8,752 bases of DNA from Roseiarcus sp050015935. GTDB taxonomy: Bacteria; Pseudomonadota; Alphaproteobacteria; Rhizobiales; Beijerinckiaceae. Made by a program: the position numbers and the translations under genes. Location: assembly GCA_050015935.1 (NCBI GenBank), contig JBEKAL010000171.1, positions 1-8,752 of the forward strand, in the 5' to 3' direction. The notes beneath the pieces are model-generated. The model was not told the DNA's origin and did no database searches. It saw only the letters and a list, made by a program, of their open reading frames with translations. This document shows, in pieces, positions 1 to 6,034 of the stretch (position 1 is the stretch's first letter; every line of letters begins with the position of its first letter).

Positions 1-170
1 TGGCGCCTCACGAATCGACGCCACGCAAGGAATCACAAAAGAGTCGGGCTCTTCAAGCGATTTTCTCCACCGCCGACAACCGACTCAAATGACTCGAAAA
101 GTCTCTGGACGGACACTTAGGATGGGACGACTTTGAGTGGGGGTTGGTTAGGGGCAAACTTTCGGCACTG
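1..170. other. Left-edge stretch with no supportable gene
   Basis: No start-to-stop gene is visible here. All three plus frames are open from the left edge and close at about 90, 120 and 136, but none shows a clear codon bias, so the tail of an incoming plus-strand gene cannot be shown or excluded. Minor structure seen: a 7-bp inverted repeat ACTCAAA (83-89) / TTTGAGT (132-138), and a 5-bp hairpin AAGAG...CTCTT followed on the minus strand by a short T run. The hairpin is a very weak terminator candidate for the gene ending at 171. Confidence 0.4.
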
Positions 171-1154
171 TCATGGGTGCTTGGCTCCGAGTGGAACGAA
201 TCGCTCGACACCTGAGATAATCGTCATGTCGTCATGTCCGACCCTGCGCCACGGCTCGCGGAACATTCGGCCGTCCGGAGCCGGCGAGCGGGTGAACTGG
301 CCGAGGTCGGGACGGCACGCAAAGCCGAACATCGTGCTGCGGCCATTCCTTGCGATCGACTCGACCGCCTTCATCATGTTGCGCATGCGCTTCTCGTTTG
401 TGGTGACGAAGAGCACGGCGAGATTGTCGATGCCGAAGTGGTCGTCGATTGTGCCGGTCGCAACGATCTGGCGATAGGCTCTGATCTTCGGCTTGATGAC
501 GGCCTCGATGCTCTCGGTGCCCATGTCGGCCTCGATGGCAAAGTGGCGCTCGCCGATCGCGAAGAGGGCGTCCGGTTCGATCCATCTCGGCGTGTCGGCG
601 ATCGGCGGCACTGCGATGTTGAGAGGGTTGGGGAAGGTCTGTGTGCGAGCCGGCGATGCGCTGATGATCTCGATGTGATTGCGGAAGCGTACATACGGAG
701 CGGCGCGAGCGCCGATCTCGATGTCGAGCGCGATATGCGAGGCCATGTGATCGTGCGCGAGGCGAAGGATGCGCGACGGCGCGGTACTGCTGCCGCCGAT
801 GCGCGTCGCCCACGCCCAATCTTCCGCCGGAATGATCCCGCGCCATTGCAACAAGTCCTCGGCGTCTTCCCCAAGGCGATACATCTCGTCGACGAAAAGT
901 GAGTTCGCGAATTTGATGCTCTCGCTCAATCGCTCCAACCAGTGCCCCTCCTCGTGATAGAGGTCGGTCAGACGATTGCGGGTCTTGCTCTCATACCGAC
1001 CATCGAAGGCGACGATCTGCTTGGTGGTGAGCTGCGCGTGCCGGCTCAACGGCTCGAAGATGCCGAAGATGTCGTTGTCGGTGATTGCGGTGCGCTTGCC
1101 GCTCGGCGTCGGCTGCGAGCGCGGCCGGTTTCTTCTGAGGGTCGATGTCTCCAT
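171..1154 (-). CDS. Replication-relaxation family protein (MOBC-like relaxase candidate)
   Basis: This 327-residue protein matches the pattern of the replication-relaxation family (Replic_Relax). An N-terminal segment, about 22-75, with ITDND and then DLYHEEG looks like the winged-helix region typical of these proteins. The C-terminal half has EPDALF (193-198), FAIEAD (205-210) and K223...Y227, which resembles a PD-(D/E)XK nuclease-type core. As I recall, this family underlies the MOBC relaxase class, which has been linked to restriction-endonuclease folds. By inference it would recognise and process the element's transfer origin and pass DNA to the ATPase at 1887-3197. An upstream in-frame ATG at 1202 adds 16 residues, but those include a TTA codon and look non-coding, so 1154 is preferred. 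Neither start has a good ribosome binding site. Nuclease activity is not proven, since the usual catalytic lysine position holds Asp210. Confidence 0.75.
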   Translation of the reverse strand: METSTLRRNRPRSQPTPSGKRTAITDNDIFGIFEPLSRHAQLTTKQIVAFDGRYESKTRNRLTDLYHEEGHWLERLSESIKFANSLFVDEMYRLGEDAEDLLQWRGIIPAEDWAWATRIGGSSTAPSRILRLAHDHMASHIALDIEIGARAAPYVRFRNHIEIISASPARTQTFPNPLNIAVPPIADTPRWIEPDALFAIGERHFAIEADMGTESIEAVIKPKIRAYRQIVATGTIDDHFGIDNLAVLFVTTNEKRMRNMMKAVESIARNGRSTMFGFACRPDLGQFTRSPAPDGRMFREPWRRVGHDDMTIISGVERFVPLGAKHP

Positions 1155-1443
1155 AATGGGGATTGGGAGCGCGAAACGCGGACGCTGTAAACGTGGGTCC
1201 ATGACGCGCGATGCGCAGACCCGCGACGCAGCGCGACAGCATGTTCACGCGATCAAATTTTATCATGTGTCGCGGCCGGCCGGGGTGTGTCGGAGCGTGC
1301 CGCGACCGGCGGCAGCCCATGCGGCCCGGACGAAGCGCGACCGTAGCCGTCGCAAAAATGGTGTGCGGAACTTCCGCGCCAACTTGTAGTGACTCAACCA
1401 TGGGGATATCGAAGTATCTCAAATAGTATTGGAGGATTATTGC
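1155..1443. promoter_or_regulatory. Divergent intergenic region between relaxase-like gene and mucR
   Basis: This region must hold the start signals for the two divergent genes. It has two AT-rich islands in an otherwise GC-rich stretch: 1252-1265 (ATCAAATTTTATCA), with a TAAAAT hexamer on the minus strand at 1257-1262, and 1404-1430 beside the mucR ribosome binding site. An 8-bp inverted repeat GTCGCGGC (1269-1276) / GCCGCGAC (1299-1306) lies between them. MucR-family proteins are known to bind AT-rich DNA and often repress their own gene, so these islands are plausible operators. No convincing -35/-10 pair was found for either gene. Confidence 0.35.
1431..1435 (+). promoter_or_regulatory. 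Ribosome binding site that fixes the mucR start
   Basis: GGAGG lies 8 nt before the ATG at 1444. An earlier possible TTG start at 1429 would place the initiation codon inside this Shine-Dalgarno sequence, so it is rejected. Confidence 0.8.
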
Positions 1444-1890
1444 ATGCCGTCATCCGTGTCTGAGTCTTTCGATCCGATCGCGTTGGCGACCGAGATCGTC
1501 TCGGCCTTCGTGGGCAACAATTCTTTGCCGCCGGCTGAGCTGCCGACCTTGCTTCAATCCGTGCATGCAGCATTGATGAAGATCGTGAGCGGGGCGGCCA
1601 CGCCGACCGCGCCTGAACCCCAAGCGGCGGCACCGGCGGTCTCGGTTCGCAAGTCGATCACGCCCGATTATCTCGTCTGCCTGGACGACGGCCGCAAATT
1701 CAAATCTCTGCGACGACACCTGACCGCGCTGGGAATGACGCCGGAGCAATACCGCGCGAAGTGGAAGTTGCCGGCCGATTATCCGATGGTGGCCGCCAAT
1801 TACGCGGCGCAGCGATCGGCGTTGGCGAAGAAGATTGGGCTTGGTCAACTCCGCAAGAGCGGCGGTGCCCGGAAGCGCAAGCCAGTTTAA
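1444..1890 (+). CDS. MucR/Ros family transcriptional regulator
   Basis: This 148-residue protein is the usual size for MucR/Ros proteins, the alphaproteobacterial prokaryotic zinc-finger regulators. The N-terminal 10-50 region (DPIALATEIVSAFV...) is the hydrophobic part used for oligomerisation. The linker at 51-70 is rich in Ala and Pro. The DNA-binding part follows: ITPDYLVCLDDGRKFKSL, then RRHL, then EQYRAKW, PADYPMVA and AKKIGLG. The zinc site reads C79-x2-D82-x9-H92-x4-G97, so the last ligand, normally a second His, is missing. The tail is basic (GARKRKPV). It lies inside the element, antisense to its neighbours, and its TAA overlaps the stop codon of the convergent ATPase gene. Its likely role is control of the element's transfer or integration genes, and perhaps host MucR targets. 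The family is clear; the targets are inference. Confidence 0.9.
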   Translation: MPSSVSESFDPIALATEIVSAFVGNNSLPPAELPTLLQSVHAALMKIVSGAATPTAPEPQAAAPAVSVRKSITPDYLVCLDDGRKFKSLRRHLTALGMTPEQYRAKWKLPADYPMVAANYAAQRSALAKKIGLGQLRKSGGARKRKPV

Positions 1891-3197
1891 CCCCTATCAG
1901 GATCGCGTTTGCCCCGATTTCTCGGCCGCCTCGCCGGAGCCTTCGGGAATGACGCGGCGATGCGTTCTTCCACAGGCTTGCGCGGCATCATGTGGCACGC
2001 ATGCGCGAAGGCGATGACCTTCGCCAAGCGCGAGCCCGGCGGTGGGGGAGCGAGCGTGTGGATCAAGCGCGGCTCCAACGGCGCGCCGTCGCGCATGAGC
2101 TTAATCCAGGCCTGGTGATTGTTCGTGTGGGTCAACGTCGCCGGATTGCTCATGCCGAGTTCGCCGGCAAGACGCTTGGCGTCGTGTGCGCCGACTCTGA
2201 ATGCGACGAGCGTGCCGGCATTGCCGAAGACGGCATGTGGCAGGGCTTCCGGCAATTGCGCGATTTGCTGATTCGCCGCGACGAGCGACAAACGCCACTT
2301 GCGCGCTTCCGACAGGATCGAAGCAAAACTCTCGGTCGCGAAGTTTTGGAATTCGTCGACATAGAGCGTGAAGTCGCGGCGCTCGTGCTCCGGCATGCGC
2401 CGGCGCGCCTCGGCCGCTTGCGAACATGCGGTGATGAGAAGCGCGCCCAAGAGATGCGCCGGCTCGGCACCGAGATTGCCTTTTGACAGATTGACGATGA
2501 GCGCCTTGCCCTTGTTCATCACGTCGGGAATATGAAGCGTCGAGGAATTCTGACACAGGATCGATCGGATGAACGGATTGGCGAGAAATGCGCCGACCTT
2601 GTTTTGAATCGGCGCAATCGCCTCGTTGCGGAATCGTGTGTCGTAGGCGGCGTACTCAGTCAACCAAAACGCGCGCACGACAGGGTCTTGGCAACGGCGC
2701 ACCAGCCAATCGCGATAGTCGCCGTCGACAAGCAAGCGGGGGAGTCCGAGCAATGTCTGATCGCGCGTGTCGAGCAACAGCCGCAGGCAATGGCCGAGGA
2801 TGTATTCCATGCGAGACCCCCAGCTGGTCGCCCAGATATTTTTGAATGACTGGACGATGTTGGTGGCGGCCGTCGCGCGCTCGGCCTCGGGGATGGCCGA
2901 TAGGGGATTGTAGGCGAAGGTGTGGGTGGGGTCGGACGGGTCGAGATAGATCACGTCCGACCGGCGCTCGGCCGGGGCCAGGCTGGCGATGTGGTGGCTC
3001 GCATCGCCGTGGGGATCGAGAAAGCAGAAGCCCGCGCCGGCCTGGAGATCGGCGTGCATGAGGTTGAGCAACAGTCCGGTCTTGCCGGCGCCGGTCATGC
3101 CGACGACGTAGACGTGCCGGCGGCGATCGGCTTGCAACAAAGGCACGCTCTCGCCTGTCGAGAGCGTGCCGAGAATCGTTTCGTGGTTCGTGAGCAT
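1887..3197 (-). CDS. VirD4/TraG-like conjugative DNA-transfer ATPase (coupling-type)
   Basis: This 436-residue P-loop ATPase has Walker A GMTGAGKT at 33-40, the DPHGD motif (61-65) typical of VirD4/TraG/HerA-type DNA pumps, Walker B TLYVDEFQNF at 277-286 with D281 and E282, and LVAANQQ (305-311) at the sensor position. These proteins form hexamers that use ATP to move single-stranded DNA to a secretion channel. Family members of the VirD4 type usually have an N-terminal membrane anchor. Here the motor starts almost at once (VYVVGMTGAGKT) and no membrane segment is visible, so it may be cytosolic. The frame stays open to 3779, but that extension overlaps the integrase and is rich in Arg, His and Pro with no domain sense, so the ATG at 3197 is chosen even though its ribosome binding site is poor. 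Its neighbours suggest it works with the relaxase-like protein at 171-1154. Confidence 0.85.
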   Translation of the reverse strand: MLTNHETILGTLSTGESVPLLQADRRRHVYVVGMTGAGKTGLLLNLMHADLQAGAGFCFLDPHGDASHHIASLAPAERRSDVIYLDPSDPTHTFAYNPLSAIPEAERATAATNIVQSFKNIWATSWGSRMEYILGHCLRLLLDTRDQTLLGLPRLLVDGDYRDWLVRRCQDPVVRAFWLTEYAAYDTRFRNEAIAPIQNKVGAFLANPFIRSILCQNSSTLHIPDVMNKGKALIVNLSKGNLGAEPAHLLGALLITACSQAAEARRRMPEHERRDFTLYVDEFQNFATESFASILSEARKWRLSLVAANQQIAQLPEALPHAVFGNAGTLVAFRVGAHDAKRLAGELGMSNPATLTHTNNHQAWIKLMRDGAPLEPRLIHTLAPPPPGSRLAKVIAFAHACHMMPRKPVEERIAASFPKAPARRPRNRGKRDPDRG

Positions 3198-3310
3198 GGG
3201 AGGGCCGCCGTGCCGTGCCGAGTGTTCGCGCCGTTGGTGCAAGCTTCGGTCGGTCAGAGAGGCCCGCCGTTGCCCGCGTGATGAGCGCGAGCGAAAGAGC
3301 GCCAGTCGGT

Positions 3311-3338
3311 ATTGTAACGTGCCAGCGGGAAGCGTCGG
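3311..3338 (-). promoter_or_regulatory. Possible promoter of the transfer ATPase gene
   Basis: On the minus strand TACAAT (3311-3316) is a five-of-six match to a -10 box. A weak -35, CCGACG (3333-3338), lies 16 bp upstream. The distance to the ATG at 3197 is about 114 nt. The -35 is poor, so this is a guess. Confidence 0.25.
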
Positions 3339-3366
3339 GAGCGGTAAGAAACGGTTGGGAACCGTC

Positions 3367-3520
3367 CGCGCCAGTTCGTCGTGGCGCTCGCATGAGCGCC
3401 CGACCCAATAGGTTTTCCCGCAGCGACGTATCCTTGAGACCGAGCAAGTGGCCCGCTGATGTCCGATAGGCAGAAGAAAAGCTATTGGGTCGGGCGCGAT
3501 AGCGCACGCGAACTGGCGCG
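3367..3520. repeat. Compound inverted repeat, candidate oriT or recombinase site
   Basis: Three blocks pair across a centre of about 58 bp. The outer block CGCGCCAGTTCG (3367-3378) pairs with CGAACTGGCGCG (3509-3520). The middle block GCGCCCGACCCAATAG (3396-3411) pairs perfectly over 16 bp with 3482-3497. The inner block TTTTC (3413-3417) pairs with GAAAA (3476-3480). The spacing between outer and middle blocks differs by 6 nt between the arms (17 versus 11). Long imperfect inverted repeats near relaxase and coupling genes are typical of transfer origins, but nothing here shows a nick site. Confidence 0.6.
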
Positions 3521-3542
3521 AAACCAGGGTGTTGTGGTCGTT

Positions 3543-3580
3543 GGGTGGGGGAAACAGTTTCCCCCACCCTTTCCCCCACC
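3543..3580. repeat. 27-bp perfect palindrome plus 12-bp-period direct repeat
   Basis: GGGTGGGGGAAAC (3543-3555) and GTTTCCCCCACCC (3557-3569) are exact inverted arms around a single A. The unit TTTCCCCCACC at 3558-3568 recurs at 3570-3580. It lies 52-89 nt past the integrase stop and could fold as a strong hairpin in that transcript, but no U run follows, so it is not a standard intrinsic terminator. The minus strand has G runs of 2, 5, 3 and 5, which might also form a G-quadruplex. Confidence 0.65.
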
Positions 3581-3631
3581 TGATGTGCCATCTGCTGTGG
3601 TCACGAAGGTGGTGGGGAAGCGTCGGCGCTG

Positions 3632-4897
3632 TCAGTTTCGTGCTGGCCGGCGATATAGGACAGGCGCTTTCTGCGCATGTCGTCGTTCGGCGTTCGTGTC
3701 GGATGTTCGGGGGTCGAGCGTGCGAAAGTGGTCGAGCATATCGGCCCACGTCTGCATGAGCTCGACGCGTTCGCGCCAATAGATCGCGCGATTGTAGGCG
3801 CGGCGCACGGCGTTCCCGGGCTGATGCCCGAGCGCCGCTTCAATCACGTCGGGATTGAAGCCGTTCTCGTTGAGGATCGTGCTCGCGGTCGAGCGGAAGC
3901 CGTGAGAGGTCATTTCGTCCTGACCGAAGCCCATGCGGCGCAGACTGGAATTGAAGGCGTTCTCGGAGAGTGGCCGTTTGCGGGAGATGAGCGAGGGGAA
4001 TATCAGGTCGACGTTTTCGGAGGCCGGCCAAATTTCGCGAAGCACGGCGATTGACTGTCGGGAGAGGGGAACGTCATGCGGGCGGCGCATCTTCGTACGC
4101 TCTGCCGAGATGCGCCAAACCGCTTTGCTAAAATTGATCTCGGAGCGCATCGCACCGCGAACTTCGCCGGGCCGCGCAAACGTCAGCGCGCAAAACTGCA
4201 TAGCGGCGCGAAGCGTCGGCTAGCCGTCGAACGCATCGATCGCGCGCAAGAGCGCACCGAATTCCCGTTCGTCGGTGATCGCGGCGCGCGGCCTGACGTT
4301 CGGCGGCACCAGCGCCCCCTTGAGGGGGGACGTGGGATCGTTGGTCGCTCGAAGGGTGACGATCGCTAATCGAAAGACCGCGCCGATGACGCCCCGCAAC
4401 CGGCGCGCGGTCTCGCGCCTCCCGCTTCGTTCGACCCGCTTCAGGAGGTCGAGCACCTCGGCGGGTACGACGTCGGCGATCGGGCGACCGGCAAGCGGCG
4501 CGGCGAGGTCTTGCAACAGCCAACGATTCTTGGCGACCGTTATCGGAGCCTTGCCGACGGCTTCGAGGTTGGCGATGTATTCGGCCGCCACGAGGCCGAA
4601 GGTGCTGCGCGTGGCGGTCTCCGCCGCGATCCGGTCGAGCTTCCGTTGCACCGCAGGATCGGTGCCGTGGGCGATCAATCTCTTCGCGTCGTCGCGCTTG
4701 CTGCGCGCGTCTGCCAACGAGACGTACGGGTATTCGCCGAACGACAGCGACCGCTCCTTGCGAGAGAAGAAGTATTTCATCCGCCACAGTTTGCTTCCGT
4801 TTGGCTGGACAACGAGATATAATCCATCACCGTCGGCAAGCTTAACCGGCTTTGGGGCGGGTTTAGCGTTCTCAATGCTGAAATGCGAAAGGGCCAT
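3632..4897 (-). pseudogene. int: P4-type tyrosine integrase interrupted by an in-frame amber codon
   Basis: The reading frame of 421 codons encodes a prophage P4-like site-specific recombinase. The N-terminal DUF4102-type domain begins ALSHFSIENAKP and ADGDGLYL, and a core-binding domain spans about 100-185. The catalytic set is complete: R242 (in ARPGEVR), K269, H332 and R335 (HGFR), H358 (LGHQ) and Y368. Codon 226 (4220-4222) is TAG, with the same frame continuing on both sides. Relatives usually have Gln or a similar residue after DG here, so a single C-to-T change of CAG to TAG would explain it. The first 225 residues alone lack all catalytic residues. The start at 4897 matches the usual family start; an upstream ATG at 4987 adds 30 atypical residues. 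It lies 164 bp from the tRNA-Leu 3' end, its probable target. A sequencing error or amber readthrough would make it functional. Confidence 0.88.
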
Positions 4898-4925
4898 TGG
4901 GTGGTACGACCGAAGTAACTGGTGA

Positions 4926-5044
4926 ACCGTTACCCCGGAAAATACCCCTTTTTGAGCGCAAAGCAACGTTACGCTATGTTTCGCCATGAGACGAAAACTG
5001 CGCGTAACCGTTTGTTTTTTCAGTGAAATGTGGCGCTATGAGAC
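4926..5044. repeat. Repeat cluster between integrase and tRNA, candidate integrase/excisionase sites
   Basis: A 7-bp inverted repeat GTTACGC (4968-4974) / GCGTAAC (5002-5008) encloses a second pair, TTTCG (4980-4984) / CGAAA (4992-4996). The related sequence CCGTTAC also occurs at 4928-4934. CGCCATGAGAC (4982-4992) and CGCTATGAGAC (5034-5044) are direct copies matching at 10 of 11 bases. Arm-type binding sites of tyrosine integrases are short repeats in exactly this position beside the core site. Assignment as such is inference. Confidence 0.4.
4939..4966 (-). promoter_or_regulatory. Possible integrase promoter
   Basis: On the minus strand TTGCTT (4961-4966) and TATTTT (4939-4944) are separated by 16 bp and end 41 bp before the ATG at 4897. 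Both boxes are partial matches, so confidence is low. Readthrough from the tRNA promoter is an alternative. Confidence 0.25.
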
Positions 5045-5061
5045 ACTATGTATAGTTGTCT

Positions 5062-5085
5062 TGGTGCCCAGGAAAGGACTCGAAC
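5062..5085 (-). other. Presumed attachment core: 3' end of tRNA-Leu
   Basis: The T arm, acceptor stem and encoded CCA of the tRNA form the usual crossover segment for integrases of this type, and the integrase gene lies directly beyond it. The second copy that would prove it was not found in the window. Only chance 7-8-mer matches to GGTGCCC(A) occur, inside genes. Confidence 0.45.
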
Positions 5086-5146
5086 CTTCACGGCTTGCAC
5101 CGCTGGTACCTGAAACCAGTGCGTCTACCACTTCCGCCACCTGGGC
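5062..5146 (-). tRNA. tRNA-Leu (anticodon CAG)
   Basis: Read on the minus strand, the 85-nt sequence folds as a class II tRNA. The acceptor stem GCCCAGG pairs with CCTGGGC, the anticodon stem CTGGT/ACCAG encloses loop TTCAGGT with anticodon CAG, and a long variable arm (GCGGTGCAAGCCGT region) is followed by a T loop GTTCGAGTC and an encoded CCA. It decodes CUG, the main leucine codon in GC-rich genomes, so it is probably important to the host. The 3' end points at the integrase, and no U-rich terminator follows it before the element begins. Confidence 0.97.
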
Positions 5147-5156
5147 ACGGCGCGCT

Positions 5157-5185
5157 TCATAAGGGCGGGCGCGCCGGCCTGTCAA
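5157..5185 (-). promoter_or_regulatory. Promoter of tRNA-Leu
   Basis: On the minus strand a perfect -35 TTGACA (5180-5185) is followed after exactly 17 bp by TTATGA (5157-5162). An overlapping TATGAA at 18 bp is also possible. The distance to the mature tRNA start at 5146 is about 10 nt, as expected for a tRNA promoter. Confidence 0.75.
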
Positions 5186-5260
5186 TGCTCGCGCCTTCGC
5201 GGTTTCCATTTCCCTGCGCGTTGGCTACTGTCTTGGCGTCGCCGCGAGCGGAGCCCCGCG

Positions 5261-6034
5261 ATGCCCTACGCCAATATCCTCGTCGAGACCCGCGGCCGCG
5301 TCGGCCTCATTCGCCTCAATCGTCCGCAGGCGCTCAACGCGCTGAACAGCGCCCTGATCGCCGAGCTCAATCAGGCGCTCGAGGGTTTCGAGTCCGATCC
5401 GGCGATCGGGGCCATGGTGCTCACGGGTTCCGAGAAGGCTTTCGCCGCCGGCGCCGACATCAAGGAGATGCAGGCCAAGACCTATCCCGAGGTCTTCTTG
5501 CAGGACTTCCTTTCGCGCTGGGAGAACGTGGCGCGGACCCGCAAGCCCATCGTCGCGGCGGTGGCCGGCTTCGCGCTCGGCGGCGGCTGCGAACTGGCGA
5601 TGATGTGCGACTTCATCCTCGCCGCGGACACCGCCAAGTTCGGCCAGCCGGAAATCAAGCTCGGCGTCATCCCCGGCGCCGGCGGCACGCAGCGCCTGAC
5701 CCGCTTCATCGGCAAGTCCAAGGCGATGGAGATGGTTCTGACCGGCCGCATGATGGACGCGGCCGAGGCCGAACGGGCCGGCCTCGTCTCGCGCGTCGTG
5801 CCCGCGGCCGCGCTCCTCGAGGACGCGCTGAAGACGGCGGGCGCGATCGCCGCGCTCTCCGCGCCGGCCGTCTACGCGGCCAAGGAATGCGTCAATCGAG
5901 CCTATGAAACGACGCTCGCGGAAGGGCTGCGCTTCGAGCGGCGCGTGTTCCACTCCTTGTTCGCCACCGAGGACCAGAAGGAGGGCATGCGCGCCTTCGC
6001 CGAAAAGCGTCCGGCCGCATTCAAGAATCGATAG
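5261..6034 (+). CDS. Enoyl-CoA hydratase (crotonase family)
   Basis: This 257-residue protein has the normal length of bacterial enoyl-CoA hydratases, which add water to 2-trans-enoyl-CoA in fatty-acid or related acyl-CoA breakdown. The CoA and oxyanion-hole segment FAAGADIKEM is at 61-70 and the second oxyanion segment ALGGGCE at 105-111. Both catalytic glutamates of the hydratase subgroup are present: E111, and E131 in QPEIKLGVIPGAGGTQRL. Having both favours true hydratase over isomerase or hydrolase relatives. The C-terminal end EGMRAFAEKRPAAFKNR is typical of the short-chain hydratase type. GGAG at 5250-5253 lies 7 nt before the ATG. The gene stands alone on the plus strand, divergent from the tRNA and convergent with the ATP-grasp gene. 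The pathway substrate cannot be told from sequence. Confidence 0.93.
   Translation: MPYANILVETRGRVGLIRLNRPQALNALNSALIAELNQALEGFESDPAIGAMVLTGSEKAFAAGADIKEMQAKTYPEVFLQDFLSRWENVARTRKPIVAAVAGFALGGGCELAMMCDFILAADTAKFGQPEIKLGVIPGAGGTQRLTRFIGKSKAMEMVLTGRMMDAAEAERAGLVSRVVPAAALLEDALKTAGAIAALSAPAVYAAKECVNRAYETTLAEGLRFERRVFHSLFATEDQKEGMRAFAEKRPAAFKNR

Larger units (their letters stand above)
3198..3631. other. 434-bp gene-free stretch between integrase and transfer ATPase
   Basis: No convincing gene lies here. It is unusually rich in structure: a compound inverted repeat (3367-3520), a 27-bp palindrome with a following direct repeat (3543-3580), and a promoter-like hexamer (3311-3316). This stretch combines the ATPase leader, the region after the integrase gene and a candidate origin of transfer. 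Confidence 0.6.
1..5085. mobile_element. Right part of a tRNA-Leu-integrated element (putative mobilizable element)
   Basis: The stretch from the tRNA-Leu 3' end leftward carries a tyrosine integrase next to the tRNA, a DNA-transfer ATPase, a replication-relaxation (MOBC-like) protein and a MucR regulator. Integrase beside the 3' end of a tRNA gene is the classic layout of integrative elements. Codon use and GC content look lower and less biased than in the genes to the right of the tRNA, by eye only. The matching attachment repeat was not found inside the window, so the far end is presumed to lie left of position 1. No type IV secretion channel genes are visible, so an integrative mobilizable element or a remnant is more likely than a complete conjugative element. 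The inner boundary is taken as the tRNA 3' segment and is approximate. Confidence 0.7.

Noticed and set aside
1863..1876. GGTGCCC-GGAA resembling the tRNA-Leu 3' end
   Set aside because: Only 7 bp match before a gap, and it lies inside the mucR coding region. Not a credible second attachment site; the GGTGCCCA at 519-526 is likewise chance.
3311..3330. TGGCACG on the minus strand, resembling a sigma-54 promoter
   Set aside because: The matching -12 element (TTGCA or similar) is absent at the required spacing.
3198..3779. In-frame 194-codon upstream extension of the transfer ATPase
   Set aside because: It overlaps the integrase 3' end and crosses both repeat structures, and its Arg/His/Pro-rich product has no domain character.
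3459..3782. Plus-strand 107-codon frame starting MSDRQKKSYWVGR
   Set aside because: It crosses the palindrome and then runs antisense to the integrase end. Only the first 25 residues look protein-like, so it is reported as a repeat observation, not a gene.
4315..4328. CCCCC-TTGA-GGGGG hairpin
   Set aside because: It lies within the integrase coding sequence, at the conserved SPLKG motif, so it is explained by codons.
5056..5907. Plus-strand open frame of 283 codons overlapping the tRNA and the hydratase gene
   Set aside because: It runs through the antisense of the tRNA, and its Arg/Gly/Pro-rich product is a frame-shifted copy of the hydratase region.
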